Of a stretch of DNA of 64,000 nt, positions 22,962 to 35,078 are shown piece by piece (within the stretch, counting starts at the first letter, position 1; the number at the start of each line of letters is the position of its first letter). Below the pieces are notes generated by a model that made no database searches, was not told the origin of the DNA, and saw nothing but the letters and a program-made list of their open reading frames with translations. The position numbers were made by a program, and so were the translations under genes. This DNA comes from Datura wrightii (lineage: Eukaryota; Streptophyta; Magnoliopsida; Solanales; Solanaceae), in contig JASDFA010000010.1 in assembly GCA_035772735.1 (NCBI GenBank), positions 96,678,001-96,742,000 on the forward strand. The letters run 5' to 3'.

Positions 22962-25900
22962 ATGAATTGGTTGTTCTGGAATCTAAGGGGTATTAATAAG
23001 AGGTATAAGCAGAAGGAGCTTAAATTGTACCTCAAGAATAAGAACATCAAATTGGAAGGTCTCATTGAAACAAGGGTCAAGGAACAAAATCTTCCTAAGG
23101 TTCAAAATAATATTGCCCCATGGTGGAGTGTCTTACATAACTATCAACATGCTTGCAATGGTAGAATATGGCTTATATGGGATCCAACATGGTATTGATT
23201 GATGTTATTAGAAGTGAAGGTCAACTAATTCACTGCACTATCAGAGACAGGTTGAATAGTGTGGATTGTCTTCTTACAGTTGTCTATGGATATAACATTA
23301 TGGAGCAAAGGAGGAGTTATGGACTGCTTTAAATGAAGTTGCTATGGGAATTTCCAAACCTTGGCTAACTTGTGGGGATTTAATTCAGTCTTGTATGCTA
23401 CTGACAGGATCCATGGGAATCCTATTAGTTATGGGGAAATTCAAGAATTTGCAAACTACATTCATAGCCTTCTACTAAATGAAATTCCCTAAAAGGGGAG
23501 TAGTATACCTGGACCAACAAGCAACATGGTGATAGAAGAATAAGCAGCAGAATTGATAGAGGCTTTGACAACTGTGAATGGATGATGAAGTGGGGTCAAT
23601 TAGTATTAGAGTATGAACTCCTATATTTTTCAGATCTTGCACCTATGCTATTGAAGATGACTACAGAAATCCAAAGTTGTAAAATACCTTTCAGATTCTT
23701 CAATTTTTGGATTGATTGTGAAAACTTTCTCAGTCTGGTGTAAAGAGTTTGGAATCAACCTTGTACTGGGAAGAAAATGGATATGGTTTGGAGAATTCAA
23801 ATCTCTTAAGCCACACTTTAAAAAGTTAAATATTCAGGAGTTCAAGAGTCTGGCACAAAGAATGGAGAGTACCAGAAAGGATCTTATAAAAATACAGACA
23901 CAAATGAGGAGGCAATGTAATGAAGATCTAGTGCTAGAGGAGATTAAATTGCTGCAAAATCCGGAGAAGTGGTCACTGATCGAAGAGAATGCACTTAAGC
24001 AAAAGTCGAGGGCAACCTGGATAAAGCTAGGTGATTCAAATTCTAAATATTTCACTGTTGCAATAAAGGACAGAAGTCGGAGGAAAATGATTGTGGAACT
24101 CAAATCTCTCAGTGGAGATAAGCTTACAAAGCCAGAAGACATCAAGTCAAAAATTCTCAAGTTCTACCAGGAATTAATGGAGACAGCTGCTAATACTCTG
24201 CCTGTTGTTAGTAAAGTAATAATGTCCAATGGTCCTAAACTCTCACAACTGCAGAAATTGGAGCTTGTTTCCCCTATTTCAGAACAGGAAATATGGGATG
24301 GCCTTGAAGCTATAGGGGATTACAAATCACCAGGGACTGATGGTTTTAATGCTAAGTTTTTTAAAAAGACTTTCCCTATTATTAAATCTGATGTTATTGC
24401 AGTTGTTGAGGATTTCTTCATAAGTAATAAGATGACTAAATCTATTAATTGCACTACTCTCACTCTCATTCCTAAAATTCCTGTACCAGTTGCAGTTAAG
24501 AATTTAGGTCAATTGCATGCTGCACAGTTATATATAAGATCATTGCTAAGGTGTTAACAAGTAGACTGCAGAGAATTATGGTTGATATCATTTGTGAAGT
24601 ACAGGAAGGATTCATACCTGGGAGGAGGATTGCTGACAACATCATATTGGCTCAGGAGTTGGTTAAAGGTTATACCAGAAAGTACATTTCAGCTAGATGT
24701 ATGATCAAAATTGATCTCCAGAAAACCTATGATTCAGTTGAATGGCCTTTCCTAGAACAGGTGATGCTTGAACTAGGATTTCGTTTGAGATTCATTAAGT
24801 GGATCATGCAATGTGTGAAGACTGTTAATTATACTATTATGATCAATGGAGACACTACTAAACCCTCTGATGCTGCTAAAGGACTTAGGCAAGGTGACCC
24901 TTTATCGTCTTTCCTATTTGCCATTAGTATGGAGTACCTGAGTAGAATCCTGAATAATCTGAAGAGTTTCACAAGTTTCAAATTCCACCCTAGATGTGGG
25001 AAAATTGGATTAACACATGTATACTTTGCTAATGACCTATTAATGTTTGCTAGAGGATATTTTCAATCTATCTCAGCTTTACATCATCACTTTCTCATAT
25101 TTTCTAAAGCTTCTGGACTTCAACCAAACACATGGAAGAGTTCTATCTATGTTGGAGGAGTACCTACTTATGAGGGATAGAATATTACAGCACCTTGGAT
25201 TTACTCATGGAAAACTTTCTTTTAAATATCTTGGTATTCCTCTTTCAACTAAGAAATTATCTTTGGTTCAGTGACAGCACCGGATTGAGAAAATTGTGAC
25301 CAGAATCTCATCCTGGACAGCTAAGAAGCTATCCTATGCCAGGAGAATTCAACTTATACAGTCAGTATTGTTTGGCATGCAGGCCTACTGGGCTCAGTTA
25401 TTTACCATCCCTTCCAAGGTAATTAAAGTAATTGATGCATACTGTCGAAGTTACATGGGCTGGAACAAATAGTATCACAAGGAAAGCGTTAGTAGCATGG
25501 GACAAAATCTGTTCTCTAGTAGCCATGGGAGACCTCAATCTGATCAACTTGAAGCTCTGGAACATGGCAGCTATAGCAAAAAACTGCTAGGATGTGGCGT
25601 ATAAAGCTGATAAAATGTAGGTGAGATGGATTCATGCGTATTATATCAAAAACAGACCTATAAATGAGATCACTATCCCTTTGCAGGCATCTTGGATGGT
25701 CAGGCAAATTATTGCTGCTAAGGATAATGTGGTTTTGACCCAACAGTCTTTATCTTCATCTCAAAGTATAATTAGCCAGTTTTATCATAGGCTACTCCGT
25801 GGAGGAACAAATATTGCATGGAAATATCTGATGTTTGAAAATTCTGCTAGACCAAAGGCAAAGTTTACTATGTGGCTTCATTTTCATGGAAAATTACGTA

Positions 25901-26286
25901 CTGTGGACAAACTCCTTAAATGGGGTCTCCAAGTATCACCTATTTTCTCTCTGTGTTGACTACATGAAGAGACTAGAGATCATCTATTTCTACATTGCTC
26001 CTTTGCTAAACTACTATGGGAAAGAATGCTTCTTTGGATCCGAAATAGTAATTTAACAGCAATCAATTGGGACTCTTACATTACTTGGGCAGGAAAGACT
26101 CAACAGGTGAAGGTGTTTAAATTAGTCTTTGCAGAATGTGTACACTCATTATGGACTGAAAGGAATCATAGAAATTTCGAGAACAAACAAAGGACATATG
26201 ATAGCGTTGCTAAGGAAATTGCATATCTTTGTACAGCCAGAGCCAAGCCGGGATTTTCTCATCTTTTACACAGCTTGGTTTTCTAG
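22962..26286 (+). pseudogene. LINE ORF2: endonuclease, reverse transcriptase, zf-RVT
   Basis: The frame at 22962 opens with MNWLFWNLRGINK and LIETRV, the start of an AP-type endonuclease. RT motifs are SPGTDGFNAKFFKK (near 24340), IPGRRIADNIILAQELV (24610-24660), MIKIDLQKTYDSVEW (24700-24745) and GLRQGDPLSSFLFAI (24880-24925). The catalytic box near 25027 reads FANDLLMF where FADD is expected, so one metal-binding Asp is lost. The C-terminal zinc-binding domain shows HLFLHCSFAKLLW near 26000, with a stop just upstream. Several frameshifts occur, as at about 24510 and 25180. Confidence 0.88.
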
Positions 26287-26649
26287 TCTTTTAAATTTTC
26301 TAGTAGTGTAAAGTTTGTTTAGCTGGAGGTCAGTTTGTTTTTATTTTTGAGATAGCCGGCAGAGGTGTTAGTTGTGCTATAGTTTTGTAATGCCTATATT
26401 TTTTGGTGATTAATAAAAGAAAGTTAATTACCAAAAGGAATATGTGGCATTATTTAATTAATTGAATATTTCATATCTTTTTTAAAAAATTCATCAGTAT
26501 GTATTGAATAGTTTATAACGAATAATACTTTTTGTGTTTAAATAAGACACAAAAAATAAAGTTGGAGGGCCAAAATGAAATAAGATTGAGTTTGAAGTGT
26601 CAACATAAAAAATAATAAGAGATTGTGTATGTGTTTTGACAAAAAAATA

Positions 26650-27146
26650 ATTACTAACTCTTATCATATAAAGATCAAATTAACAGGCACAGGTAAGTTA
26701 AAATTATTAATCCTATTATATAAGGCCAAAATATTGGGGGAACAAATAAAAATTAGGCTCATAGTAATTAGTTAGTTATTTTGAATTTAACTTTTACCGA
26801 ATATTTAAAAATTTCAATTCTGACCAGTTATATATATCTAATTTATAACTATTTTTAAAAAATTATCTAATTTAAAATTAGCCTAAAACAGGTTTGCACG
26901 TTCTACATTTTGCTATTACTTATTTTTAAAAAAAACATACATGTTGTTATAATATAATTACTTTCTTATTTTATAATTTTGAATAATGAAAAAATTATCA
27001 CTATCAAAATATAAGTAAAAAATAAAAATAATAATGTATTTGCAAACTCTCAAAAAATGAATATTACTAAAAAGCAAATTACGAATTACTAACCCTTTTA
27101 TATAGAAACTACAAGATCAGTTTTTGTCTCACACGGTGAAAAAACT
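26650..27146. other. AT-rich intergenic DNA
   Basis: No open frame, RNA gene or recognisable repeat was seen; only A/T runs, up to the target duplication of the copia element at 27147-27151. Confidence 0.6.
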
Positions 27147-27151
27147 TATTT

Positions 27152-27388
27152 TGTTATGAAATAATAAAAAAAGAACAAGAATATTATAGAGAGAGAGAAT
27201 GAGAGAAATTCTTATTTCTCTTGATGGGATCCTCTTGAGGAGTTAAAAGGGGTCATAAGGTCTTCTATACAATGAATGGAAAACCCCTTTATTTATAGGG
27301 GAAAACTTACTTGGTAACAAAGTTACAAACCCTAACTTTCCTTCTAAGAAATAGACATTCACCATAAATAGAAAATATATTTATAACA
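27152..27388 (-). repeat. 3' LTR of C1, 237 bp
   Basis: The plus strand starts TGTTATGAAATAATAAA and ends ATTTATAACA. The adjoining minus-strand purine tract GACATCCAAGGGGAG (27389-27403) is the polypurine tract. The LTR has a TTTATTTATAGGGG stretch and a GATGGGATCCTCTTGAGG block shared by all four copia LTRs in the window. Confidence 0.92.
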
Positions 27389-27583
27389 CTCCCCTTGGAT
27401 GTCTATTTGATAGATAATGTTCCTCGTTAAAACCTTACTAGAAAAAACTCAGTGGAAAAAAATCTAGTGAAGAAAAAAGAGTACACATATCTTATAATAT
27501 GCATTTTGGCTGCCTCATTAAAAACCTTACAAGGAAAACCCAGTGGGACAAAACCTCGTAAGGAAAAAAGAGTACAGCGCGTA

Positions 27584-28620
27584 TTAACTCCCCGTAATGA
27601 GAACATCCTTGAATCTTTGCATCCCGATCTTCTGCACCATCTTCTTGAAAGTTGCAGTTGGTAGAGATTTGGTGAATAAATCAGCCACATTGTCACATGA
27701 ATGAATCTGTTGCAGATTGATATCACCATTCTTTTGGAGCTCATGTGTGTAGAAAAACTTTGGCGATATGTGCTTCATTCTATCTCCTTTTATGAATCCT
27801 CCCTTTAGTTGTGCTATACATGCAGCATTATCTTCATACAAAATTGTGGGTACTTTGTCACAGTTCAAACCACATTTTTCTCTAATGAGATGTATCATGG
27901 ACCTTAACCACACACATTCTCGGCTTGCTTCATGAGTAGCTATTATCGCAGCATGATTTGATGAAATAGCTATGAGAGACTGCTTTGTAGATCTCTAAGA
28001 TATTGCAGTAGCTCCATATATGAACACGTAGCTAGTTTGAGATCGAGCTTTGTGTGGGTCAGATAAATACCCAGCATCAGCATAACCAACAAGATCGGGA
28101 CTGCAATTATTAGAATAAAATAAGCCCATATCGGTAGTCCCTTTTAGATACCGCATTATTTGTTTATCCCATTCCAATGCCTCCTAGTAGGAGCAGAACT
28201 ATACCTAGCTAACAAATTAACCGAAAAGGCTATATCAGGCCTTGTAGTGTTAGCAAGATACATTAGTGCACCAACTGCACTAAGATATGGTACTTCAGGA
28301 CCAAGAATTTCCTCATTCCTTTCTTGAGGTCGAAATGGATCCTTATTCACATCTAGTGATCGAACAACCATCGGAGTACTTAATGGATGTGCACCATCCA
28401 TATAAAATCTTTTCAACACTTTTTCTGTATATACAGATTGATGTATATTGATATTATCTGCTAAATGTTCAATTTGCAGATCAAGATAAAATTTTGTCTT
28501 TCTCATATCTTTCATTTCAAATTTTTTCTTTGGATAATCAATTGTCTTTTGAAGCTCTGCTAGAGTTCATATAAGGTTTATATCAACATAAACAGCAAGT
28601 ACAACAAACTTCGATGTTGT
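27584..28620 (-). pseudogene. C1 copia RT tail and RNase H (decayed)
   Basis: Minus-strand fragments show QSVYTEKVLKRFYMDGAHP and VGALMYLANTTRPDIAFSVN (28450-28210), then VGYADAGYLSDPHKARS (28110-28050), then ILYEDNAACIAQLKGGFIKG and HISPKFFYTHELQ to a stop at 27584. These are the end of copia RT and its RNase H. Upstream, the catalytic YVDD box near 28585 reads YVD followed directly by INLI, so one Asp codon is missing relative to the second copy (YAND). Stops interrupt the frame. The polyprotein N-terminal to this is absent. Confidence 0.88.
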
Positions 28621-30617
28621 TTTCTTATTTGATTTTCCTCATATAAGGATTATGTGCTTCAGGCATTTTGAATCCTTCAAGATTTTCATACAAATTTTGT
28701 CAAGTGATAACATTCATTAGTATTTAAATGCGTGACATCTTCTAGTGTCTGGACTACAGGTCCAATAAGCTTTACGCTTGTCAATATGCATCATTTCACT
28801 TGATGATTATTTCTACATCAACATGGTTTAATAGACGTAAAATTCAGATTCTCACAATCTTTTACAATATTGCGCGCTATATTGTATTAAAGATATCGTC
28901 AATGGTATATCATTTATATCGGTTTGCAATTGGACATAACCCATTGAGATCTCATCACTTTCAATGTATTTCTTAGGTACCTAAACCTCTCATGAGGTTT
29001 CATGAAGTGTTATGTCGTAGGCTCTTCAAGAGCACATTGCCTCCTTATTATGATTATTTGCTCCATTTTTTTTTTCAAAGATTATTGCAAAAGAAACCGA
29101 TTGATCTACAATGCTTCGTGCATACTATAGACTCTGTCCTTCAGGGACATAAATTTAATAAGAGCTTTTGCAGCTAAAATATAAAAATAATTTTAGGTTA
29201 GGCATTTGCACTTGAATTATTTTGAATGAGAATCATACTAATAATAATTCACAATATATTTCTTAACTGCTTATTTTCTCCCCATTCATGTTAGAACAAC
29301 TAACATGCATCCCCGATCTTCTTTGGGGAATTCATCTATGTGTATCATGGTAGATTCATTAATCATATATTACACATCAAAAGTTATTATATGAAAATAT
29401 TTGGTTCCTGACCTAGAACCAATCGAGTGGAAGGAGGATTAATCATAATTTATTGGTCAGCATACAAGTGTTATTGTATGTAATATATCATATGATAGAC
29501 CAACTCACTAAGTTTTGTTCTCATAAGCAATGGTTTAACTATTTATCGGAGGCATTTAATATCAAACCAGCTTATATATAAACCAGCATTATCAAGATAA
29601 ATTGTCTTGATTACACAATCTGAAAATTATATTTTTAACTCAATTAATATTGAGTAAGTATCTTTGTGAATGTCAAACTACAGGTTGACAATAAACGCAC
29701 ATGTGACCATCTTATAGATGCATCAATTTAAGACATCACATGGCAGGTGAATGAGCTCATATTCACCATTTACACTTTTCAGAATTTAGGGATTCAATCC
29801 CAACATTAGCTGGTATAATCAACTTGTCGGGAGAACAAAAAACACAAAAGATTTCTTGAAAAATCTTCTAGTTCTTCAATATATATTGCAATACTCAATT
29901 AACACATCATATCAGGATGATCAAAATGGTCATGTCAACTGATAATAATCCATACTAGTAAACTTCAGGTTTACTATGACATGTATTATTTATTTTAGTA
30001 AATCTCAGATTTACTATGTCATGAATTTCACATCAATGAACTTCTGGTTTACTATAGCATGTAATTTCATTATGCGTATATTTGTAGTACAAATCGGATA
30101 ACCTTTCCCTGGTACTTTGGAGATATTTAATCTTCCAATCATTTGTAGTCTCAATATGATAACCATTTTTATTGTTGGTAAACTTCAGGTTTACTACAAT
30201 TTGTGTTTTGATCATAACAACTTTGTACTACAATATGAGATGAATGACATAATAATAAATAAACTCTTCAGGAGCTTTCAATTTATTTTTCATAATATTA
30301 TTTGGACACTACTGGTGTCATGATTCTTGTTGACAAACAATCAGGTTTTACTACTTCGGGAGTAAATTGTAAGACATGAGTAAATTGCAAGATTTACTTT
30401 TGAAGAGTCTTACTACTTCAGGAGTAGCTGTTAAATTCTTACTACTTCAGGAGTAATTTTCAGATTTACTACTTCGGGAGTAAATTTCAAGATTTTATTA
30501 AATATTGTCACATTCACTTCAGGGACTAGATCCGTATTAGATCTATATTTGTAATATCTATCAAAAGTTCTCAATTTCTCATTCTTCAGGAATGGAACAT
30601 GATCATCTAAATATGCC
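28621..30617 (-). other. Hairpin-chain region of C1
   Basis: About 2 kb with no coding domain replaces the protease-integrase-RT portion of a copia element. It consists of successive short stem-loops, one every 30-60 bp. Examples with perfect stems: 28983-29000 (AAACCTC/GAGGTTT), 29287-29307 (CATGTTAG/CTAACATG), 29401-29422 (TTGGTTC/GAACCAA), 29591-29611 (ATCAAGA/TCTTGAT), 29746-29767 (GGTGAAT/ATTCACC), 29957-29975 (AGTAAAC/GTTTACT), 30464-30485 (ATTTACT/AGTAAAT). Loops of the TTCAG or TTCGG type recur. The region is present in copy 2 (52755-54880). Confidence 0.75.
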
Positions 30618-31004
30618 TTAAACACATAAGGTATGATAGCTTAAAACCTCTTTTAAGATATTACTACTTCGAGAGCAAATTGAGACATGCATATATCGTA
30701 GATGATTTCTCTTACATATTTTCAACTTAGAAACAATTTTGAATGTTGATGAGCTATACTCATGAACAGACTTATAGTCTTGATGGATCCAATCATATCG
30801 TGTCATTGGGTGTATGACCATCTTCAGGTGGTCATACCTTTCTTTTAGGCTATTTCGCAAAACAAGTGGATCCTTAATCGTGAGATATTCAATTTTAAGA
30901 ATTTTGTCAAGATGATGACGCAAGAATATCATAGCCTTAACACGATCTTGATTTGATGCTTTGTTTTCACTTTTAATGGTGTCTCCAAGACCCATTGCAT
31001 CCAT
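30618..31004 (-). pseudogene. C1 copia gag fragment
   Basis: A 128-codon frame includes HHLDKILKIEYLTIKDPLVL, LKERYDHLKMVIHP and DYKSVHEYSSSTFKIVSKL, the core of copia-type gag (UBN2-like). The N-terminal start ATG at 31004 follows a short leader from the LTR. The frame stops after about a third of a usual gag. Copy 2 has lost roughly 290 bp of this segment. Gag would package the element RNA; the fragment may keep packaging or dimerisation signals, but that is inference. Confidence 0.8.
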
Positions 31005-31288
31005 ATTTTCATAAGCTTATTATAATTACATGTGAAAATATTATCACTTCTAGTGATCATATATATATATATATATAGTTCTGCTGGAACAAATATATTT
31101 CCACAATGTTTGTTCTTCTGGAACAATTATGAAGCATGAATTGCCAAGTGAATCAATAAATTGTTCTCAGATCCATAAACAAAATCGATATTCTTAATAT
31201 CAAGAAATACTAACCTTCATTTTTTCAAAGAAACTTTGATTTTCTTACCTCAAGTGAGTGCTCAAGGCAGAGACTCGTGCTAATAACG

Positions 31289-31526
31289 TGTTACAAAATA
31301 ATAAAGAAAGAACAAAAATATTATAGAGAAAGAGAGAAGGAGAGAAGTTCTTATTTCTCTTGATAGGATCCTCTTGAGGAGTTAAAGGGGTCATAAGGTC
31401 TTCTATACAATGAATGGAAAACCCCTTTATTTATAAGGGAAAACTTACTTGGTAACAAAGTTACAAACCCTAACTTTCCTTCTAAGAAATAGACATTCAC
31501 CATAAATAGAAAATATATTTATAACA
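31289..31526 (-). repeat. 5' LTR of C1, 238 bp
   Basis: It starts TGTTACAAAATAATAAAG and ends ATTTATAACA on the plus strand. The internal sequence next to it (minus strand CGTTATTAGCACGAGTCTC, 31288-31270) is the candidate primer site, and copy 2 has the same site with ATCAGCACGAG. Confidence 0.9.
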
Positions 31527-31531
31527 TATTT

Positions 31532-34500
31532 ATTTATTTTTGAATTTGTTATTGCAGTTATTTTTATAATTAATGAGTCAGTTTTACATTTGTGTAATTG
31601 TAGTTACCTTTTGAATTTTGAGTTATACAATAGCAATGATTGATTCCTTAAATTTAGGTAATTGATCATCAACTTCCTTATTCAAATAAAAAAAATTAAG
31701 ATTGGAAGAATATAATTCCCAGAACAATCTTGACAAGTGATTGAGTGCAAAAAAAAAAACACTCATTTTTTCATTTTAATTGTGTGAATCTCTGCGTGGT
31801 AGATATAATTAAAAAAAATTATTCTTGGAGCAGAATATTTATTCTGCGAAGAAATGAGCAATAACAAAAAGTTTTCATTTTTATTCAAAGGAATTTTCAG
31901 GAAAAAAATGGAGAAAGTAATGACTGTATTGAAGTCGAAACCAAACACGCAATGTCAACTTCAATAATAATGGATTAATATTGAATGCTAAGTCTGAGGT
32001 AAATTGTGTTCTCTTTTTTCTTAACTTTTTGTAATCAGTAAGGAAAATAATTCTCTTTTATTTCTTGGTTATTTTGGTGATCCGACAATAAGATTTTTTT
32101 TTTCATATTAAATTTGTTGAATATTCTATTTTTGGGTATATAAATTTTGGTATTTTTATCAGATATACGAAGAGAGAAGAAGAATGTACATAAAGAAATT
32201 AAAGAAGCAGCAAAGAGAAAATTATATGAGTTCTGCCAAAGTGATCTATTACTCTCACTTCAACTTTTTAATCTGGAAAACATTTTTCACATCATCTTTA
32301 TTTCACTAGTGATGACCTCTATTGATGCTTATAATCTTTCACTTAAATGAACTATATATTGCAAAATAGTTTAAAGTAAGTTCTACATAAAAAAAAAATT
32401 TAAATTTTTTTTCTGGTGATGATTCTTTTTTGCCTATAGATGCTTAAAATCTTACTCCAAATGAACTATATATTGTGAAAAAGTTAAAAATAAGTAAATC
32501 TTTTAACATATATTTTCTTTGATGATGATTTATTTTTCGCCACTAGATACTTTTAATCTTACTTTAAGTGACGTATATATTGCAAAATAGTTTAATTTAT
32601 GTTGTTATAAAAATTATGACATTTCAAAGCAAGGAGAATAGAATTACTAACGTTTTGTTAACGAGCTAAATGAATTTTTTAAAAGATAAAAAATAAAATT
32701 TATAATAAGTGTTTCATGATCTATTTTGATTGTACATTGATTTGTTAACAAAAGGGGCATACTGAAGGTGCAGGAAAGAAAATTGAATATATAGCTCACC
32801 TATAGGTTGGTAAAGTAATATACTGTAATATGCTCCTATCCTTTGGGCGATATGGTACGAGAAGAATTTAGTAAATTAATGGAATTTTAATGATATTGCT
32901 TAGTTTGTAATTTATTTTATTTTTTTGGTACACACTCGATACGAATAGGAATGGACTGACAAAATAATAATATATTTTCGCATTCTGGCCAATCAGATTG
33001 TTACAACATTTAATGCTATAAAGAATTCTTGAGATGTTCACCCTAATTAGTATTTTTTTCATATCTTATCTCACATAACAGATTTTCATTATCATATACT
33101 TTTACCCCTCATTGAAGAGTACCTTAATATTAAAGGAAAGAAAGTTATAAACAAAAGTTGAAATAAAGTAGAATAATTTTATATCAAAATAAATAAATAA
33201 ATTCTAATTGCACATTTTAAATTATAATATTTATTAAAAGTAGCAAACAACAAATTTTATAAGAAGTAGTAAAAGGACTTCTCTATTAGTCTATTTAGAT
33301 TTAAAACATAGTCATAACTATAATTTAAAATAAATTATGACATTATTTTAGTTATAGATATAATAAATGAAAAAAAAAATTAGTTAAGATATCGTAATAC
33401 TGAAAATAATATATAAAAAGGATAATTGATATAATGTGAGGCTATTTATCAATTAAATTATTTAACTAATAATATAGATTGAATGAATAATACTAAAAAA
33501 AAAATATCAAGTAATAAATAATATAATAACAATATACAAAGAACAAAAAGAGAAATAATATTTAAAATATTTGATATACAATATAGAAGGATAAATTTAT
33601 TTGAATTTAAGATGAAAAACTTGCGTTAATTTAAAATAAAAGAAAAGAAAAGAAATAACAATTAGATAATTGATAATATTAATAATTAAAGAATTTTGAA
33701 TAATGTAATACTATTATAAAAGATAATTAAATTTTATTATTATAAAAAATATATATACTTATCGAATATTTTATTACTTGGAGAATAAAAATATAATCAT
33801 ATTATGTCAAAAAAGCAGGCTATTAAAAAAACAATAACCTAATATAAAAATACTGATAATAGGAAACATAATAACAATACATATAAATTTATTTGAATTT
33901 AAAAATGAAGAAAAAAATTAAATGAAATTATTTCAAGCAACAAGTCCGTATTATGAAATATAGAAAACAAATCTCATTTGTTATCTCAACAATTGAAGTC
34001 AAAGTTTAAAATGTAAATTTTAAAAAAAAATTAATTACTAATTGCATTTAAAACTTTTGTATTCATTCATAAAAACAAAAAAGTCGTATTTTTTTTTTCC
34101 TTAAAGAAAAGAAACATTGAAAGCAAGAAAATAACAAAAAAATATAAAGATAATATAGAAGAAATTATTTTGACAAATTATCGAATATTCTGAATTATAG
34201 TTTTTTTTTAATAATTATGTTATTAAAAAAGAAGTTAAAATAAGCGTTAAAATTTAAGGTCAAACCCCAGAAATTTTGAAGCAAGCTTCTCAATCTCGAT
34301 AGCTGCCATGAATCATAATTCAACATTAGAAACATGTATAGATCATACTCTTGATTGATACTTGGAGAATTTACATGTTGGGTTAAGACCCCATAGATTC
34401 ATCAACTAAATCTTTTATGAAATTAAAGAGGGATTGGGCATGGGTGATAATGGGCATGCATAAAGGGCAGCCTAACTTCGAGGGCGTAAAGAATTTTCTA

Positions 34501-35078
34501 TTGGTGAGCTGAAGAAGGAGCAACTTCCTACCTTCATTCTTCTATTCAAGGTCTCACGGTTATCTCAGAAATAGAAACTTTGAAATTAATACGAAGGTAG
34601 AGAATCTTTGAGTTATTTGTAATATATTATGATATTTGAAATTCAATTAAAATGTTATTTGATGATTTATTATATAATTTGTCTTCTTTAATTTTATAAA
34701 ATTTATATTATTAAGTACATTGTATCGTAAAATAATATAATATTTGAATATTTATGAATTTTATATTATTTACAACATTCAAATAAATGATAATCATAAT
34801 TTAATTTAATATTTATATTCATGCATCGCTCGAATACTATACTAGTTGTAATATAATTAGGAGGAGTCAGAATTTGAAAAAGAAAATCCAACGTGGAATT
34901 TTTTTTATAGTGGCTTTTTAGGATTAGTAGTCTCAACAGGTACAATTATGTGGAATATTAATAAAGTGACTTTTTCACTCTTTAAAATGTCATTAAAAAG
35001 GGAAAAAAACAAAAGGTAAAAACGTAAACTAGAATTTTAGCGTTGAGAGCCTCTTATATAGTTGCGTGGTTAGCGAAT
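31532..35078. other. AT-rich intergenic region
   Basis: About 3.5 kb of AT-rich DNA has no supported gene; the small frames at 31763-31948, 32147-32350 and 32868-33062 are composition artefacts. A slightly more complex stretch at 34260-34620 (with GGGATTGGGCATGGGTG) recalls the G2 LTR near 14405 (GGGAATGGGCATGGGTG) and may be a fragment of a related LTR. A possible weak Helitron end, CTAG followed by T, is at 34842-34846. Confidence 0.5.

Larger units (their letters stand above)
21475..26437 (+). mobile_element. L1-type LINE (decayed)
   Basis: Two open-frame regions in the L1 order are present. The first is an ORF1-like protein with a DUF4283-type domain and zinc knuckle. The second runs from an endonuclease through reverse transcriptase to a C-terminal zinc-binding domain. 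The 3' end is taken near 26437, after an A-rich tail containing AATAAAAGAAAG. The 5' boundary is approximate. No convincing target duplication was found. It lies inside the MITE at 21010-26640. Confidence 0.88.
21010..26640. mobile_element. Mutator-type MITE with long inverted ends, split by a LINE
   Basis: The outer 130 bp on the left (21010-21140) are the imperfect inverted complement of the right end (about 26515-26640). A clear shared block is TTTTTTAT...CATTTTG...CCTCCAACT...TATTTTTTGTGT. The nine bases AAAAAAATA flank the pair directly at 21001-21009 and 26641-26649, the 9-bp duplication typical of Mutator-like transposons. The L1 LINE sits inside. No transposase is present. Confidence 0.6.
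27152..31526 (-). mobile_element. Short copia element, copy 1 (C1), complete ends
   Basis: Two LTRs of 237 and 238 bp flank 3.9 kb. Both are bordered by the same 5 bases, TATTT (27147-27151 and 31527-31531), so this is an intact insertion by structure. On the minus strand the inside holds a gag fragment, then about 2 kb of hairpin-rich non-coding sequence, then only the end of RT and RNase H. Protease, integrase and most of RT are missing. The second copy at 48726-55569 shares this architecture, so the loss predates both insertions and the family must have moved with proteins supplied in trans. Confidence 0.9.

Noticed and set aside
21380..26460. Target duplication of the LINE
   Set aside because: AATATGT near 21368 and 26440 is the best pair, but it is too short and the flanking bases disagree.
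34842..34846. CTAG-T as a second Helitron end
   Set aside because: No stable hairpin at the required distance and no matching 5' end.
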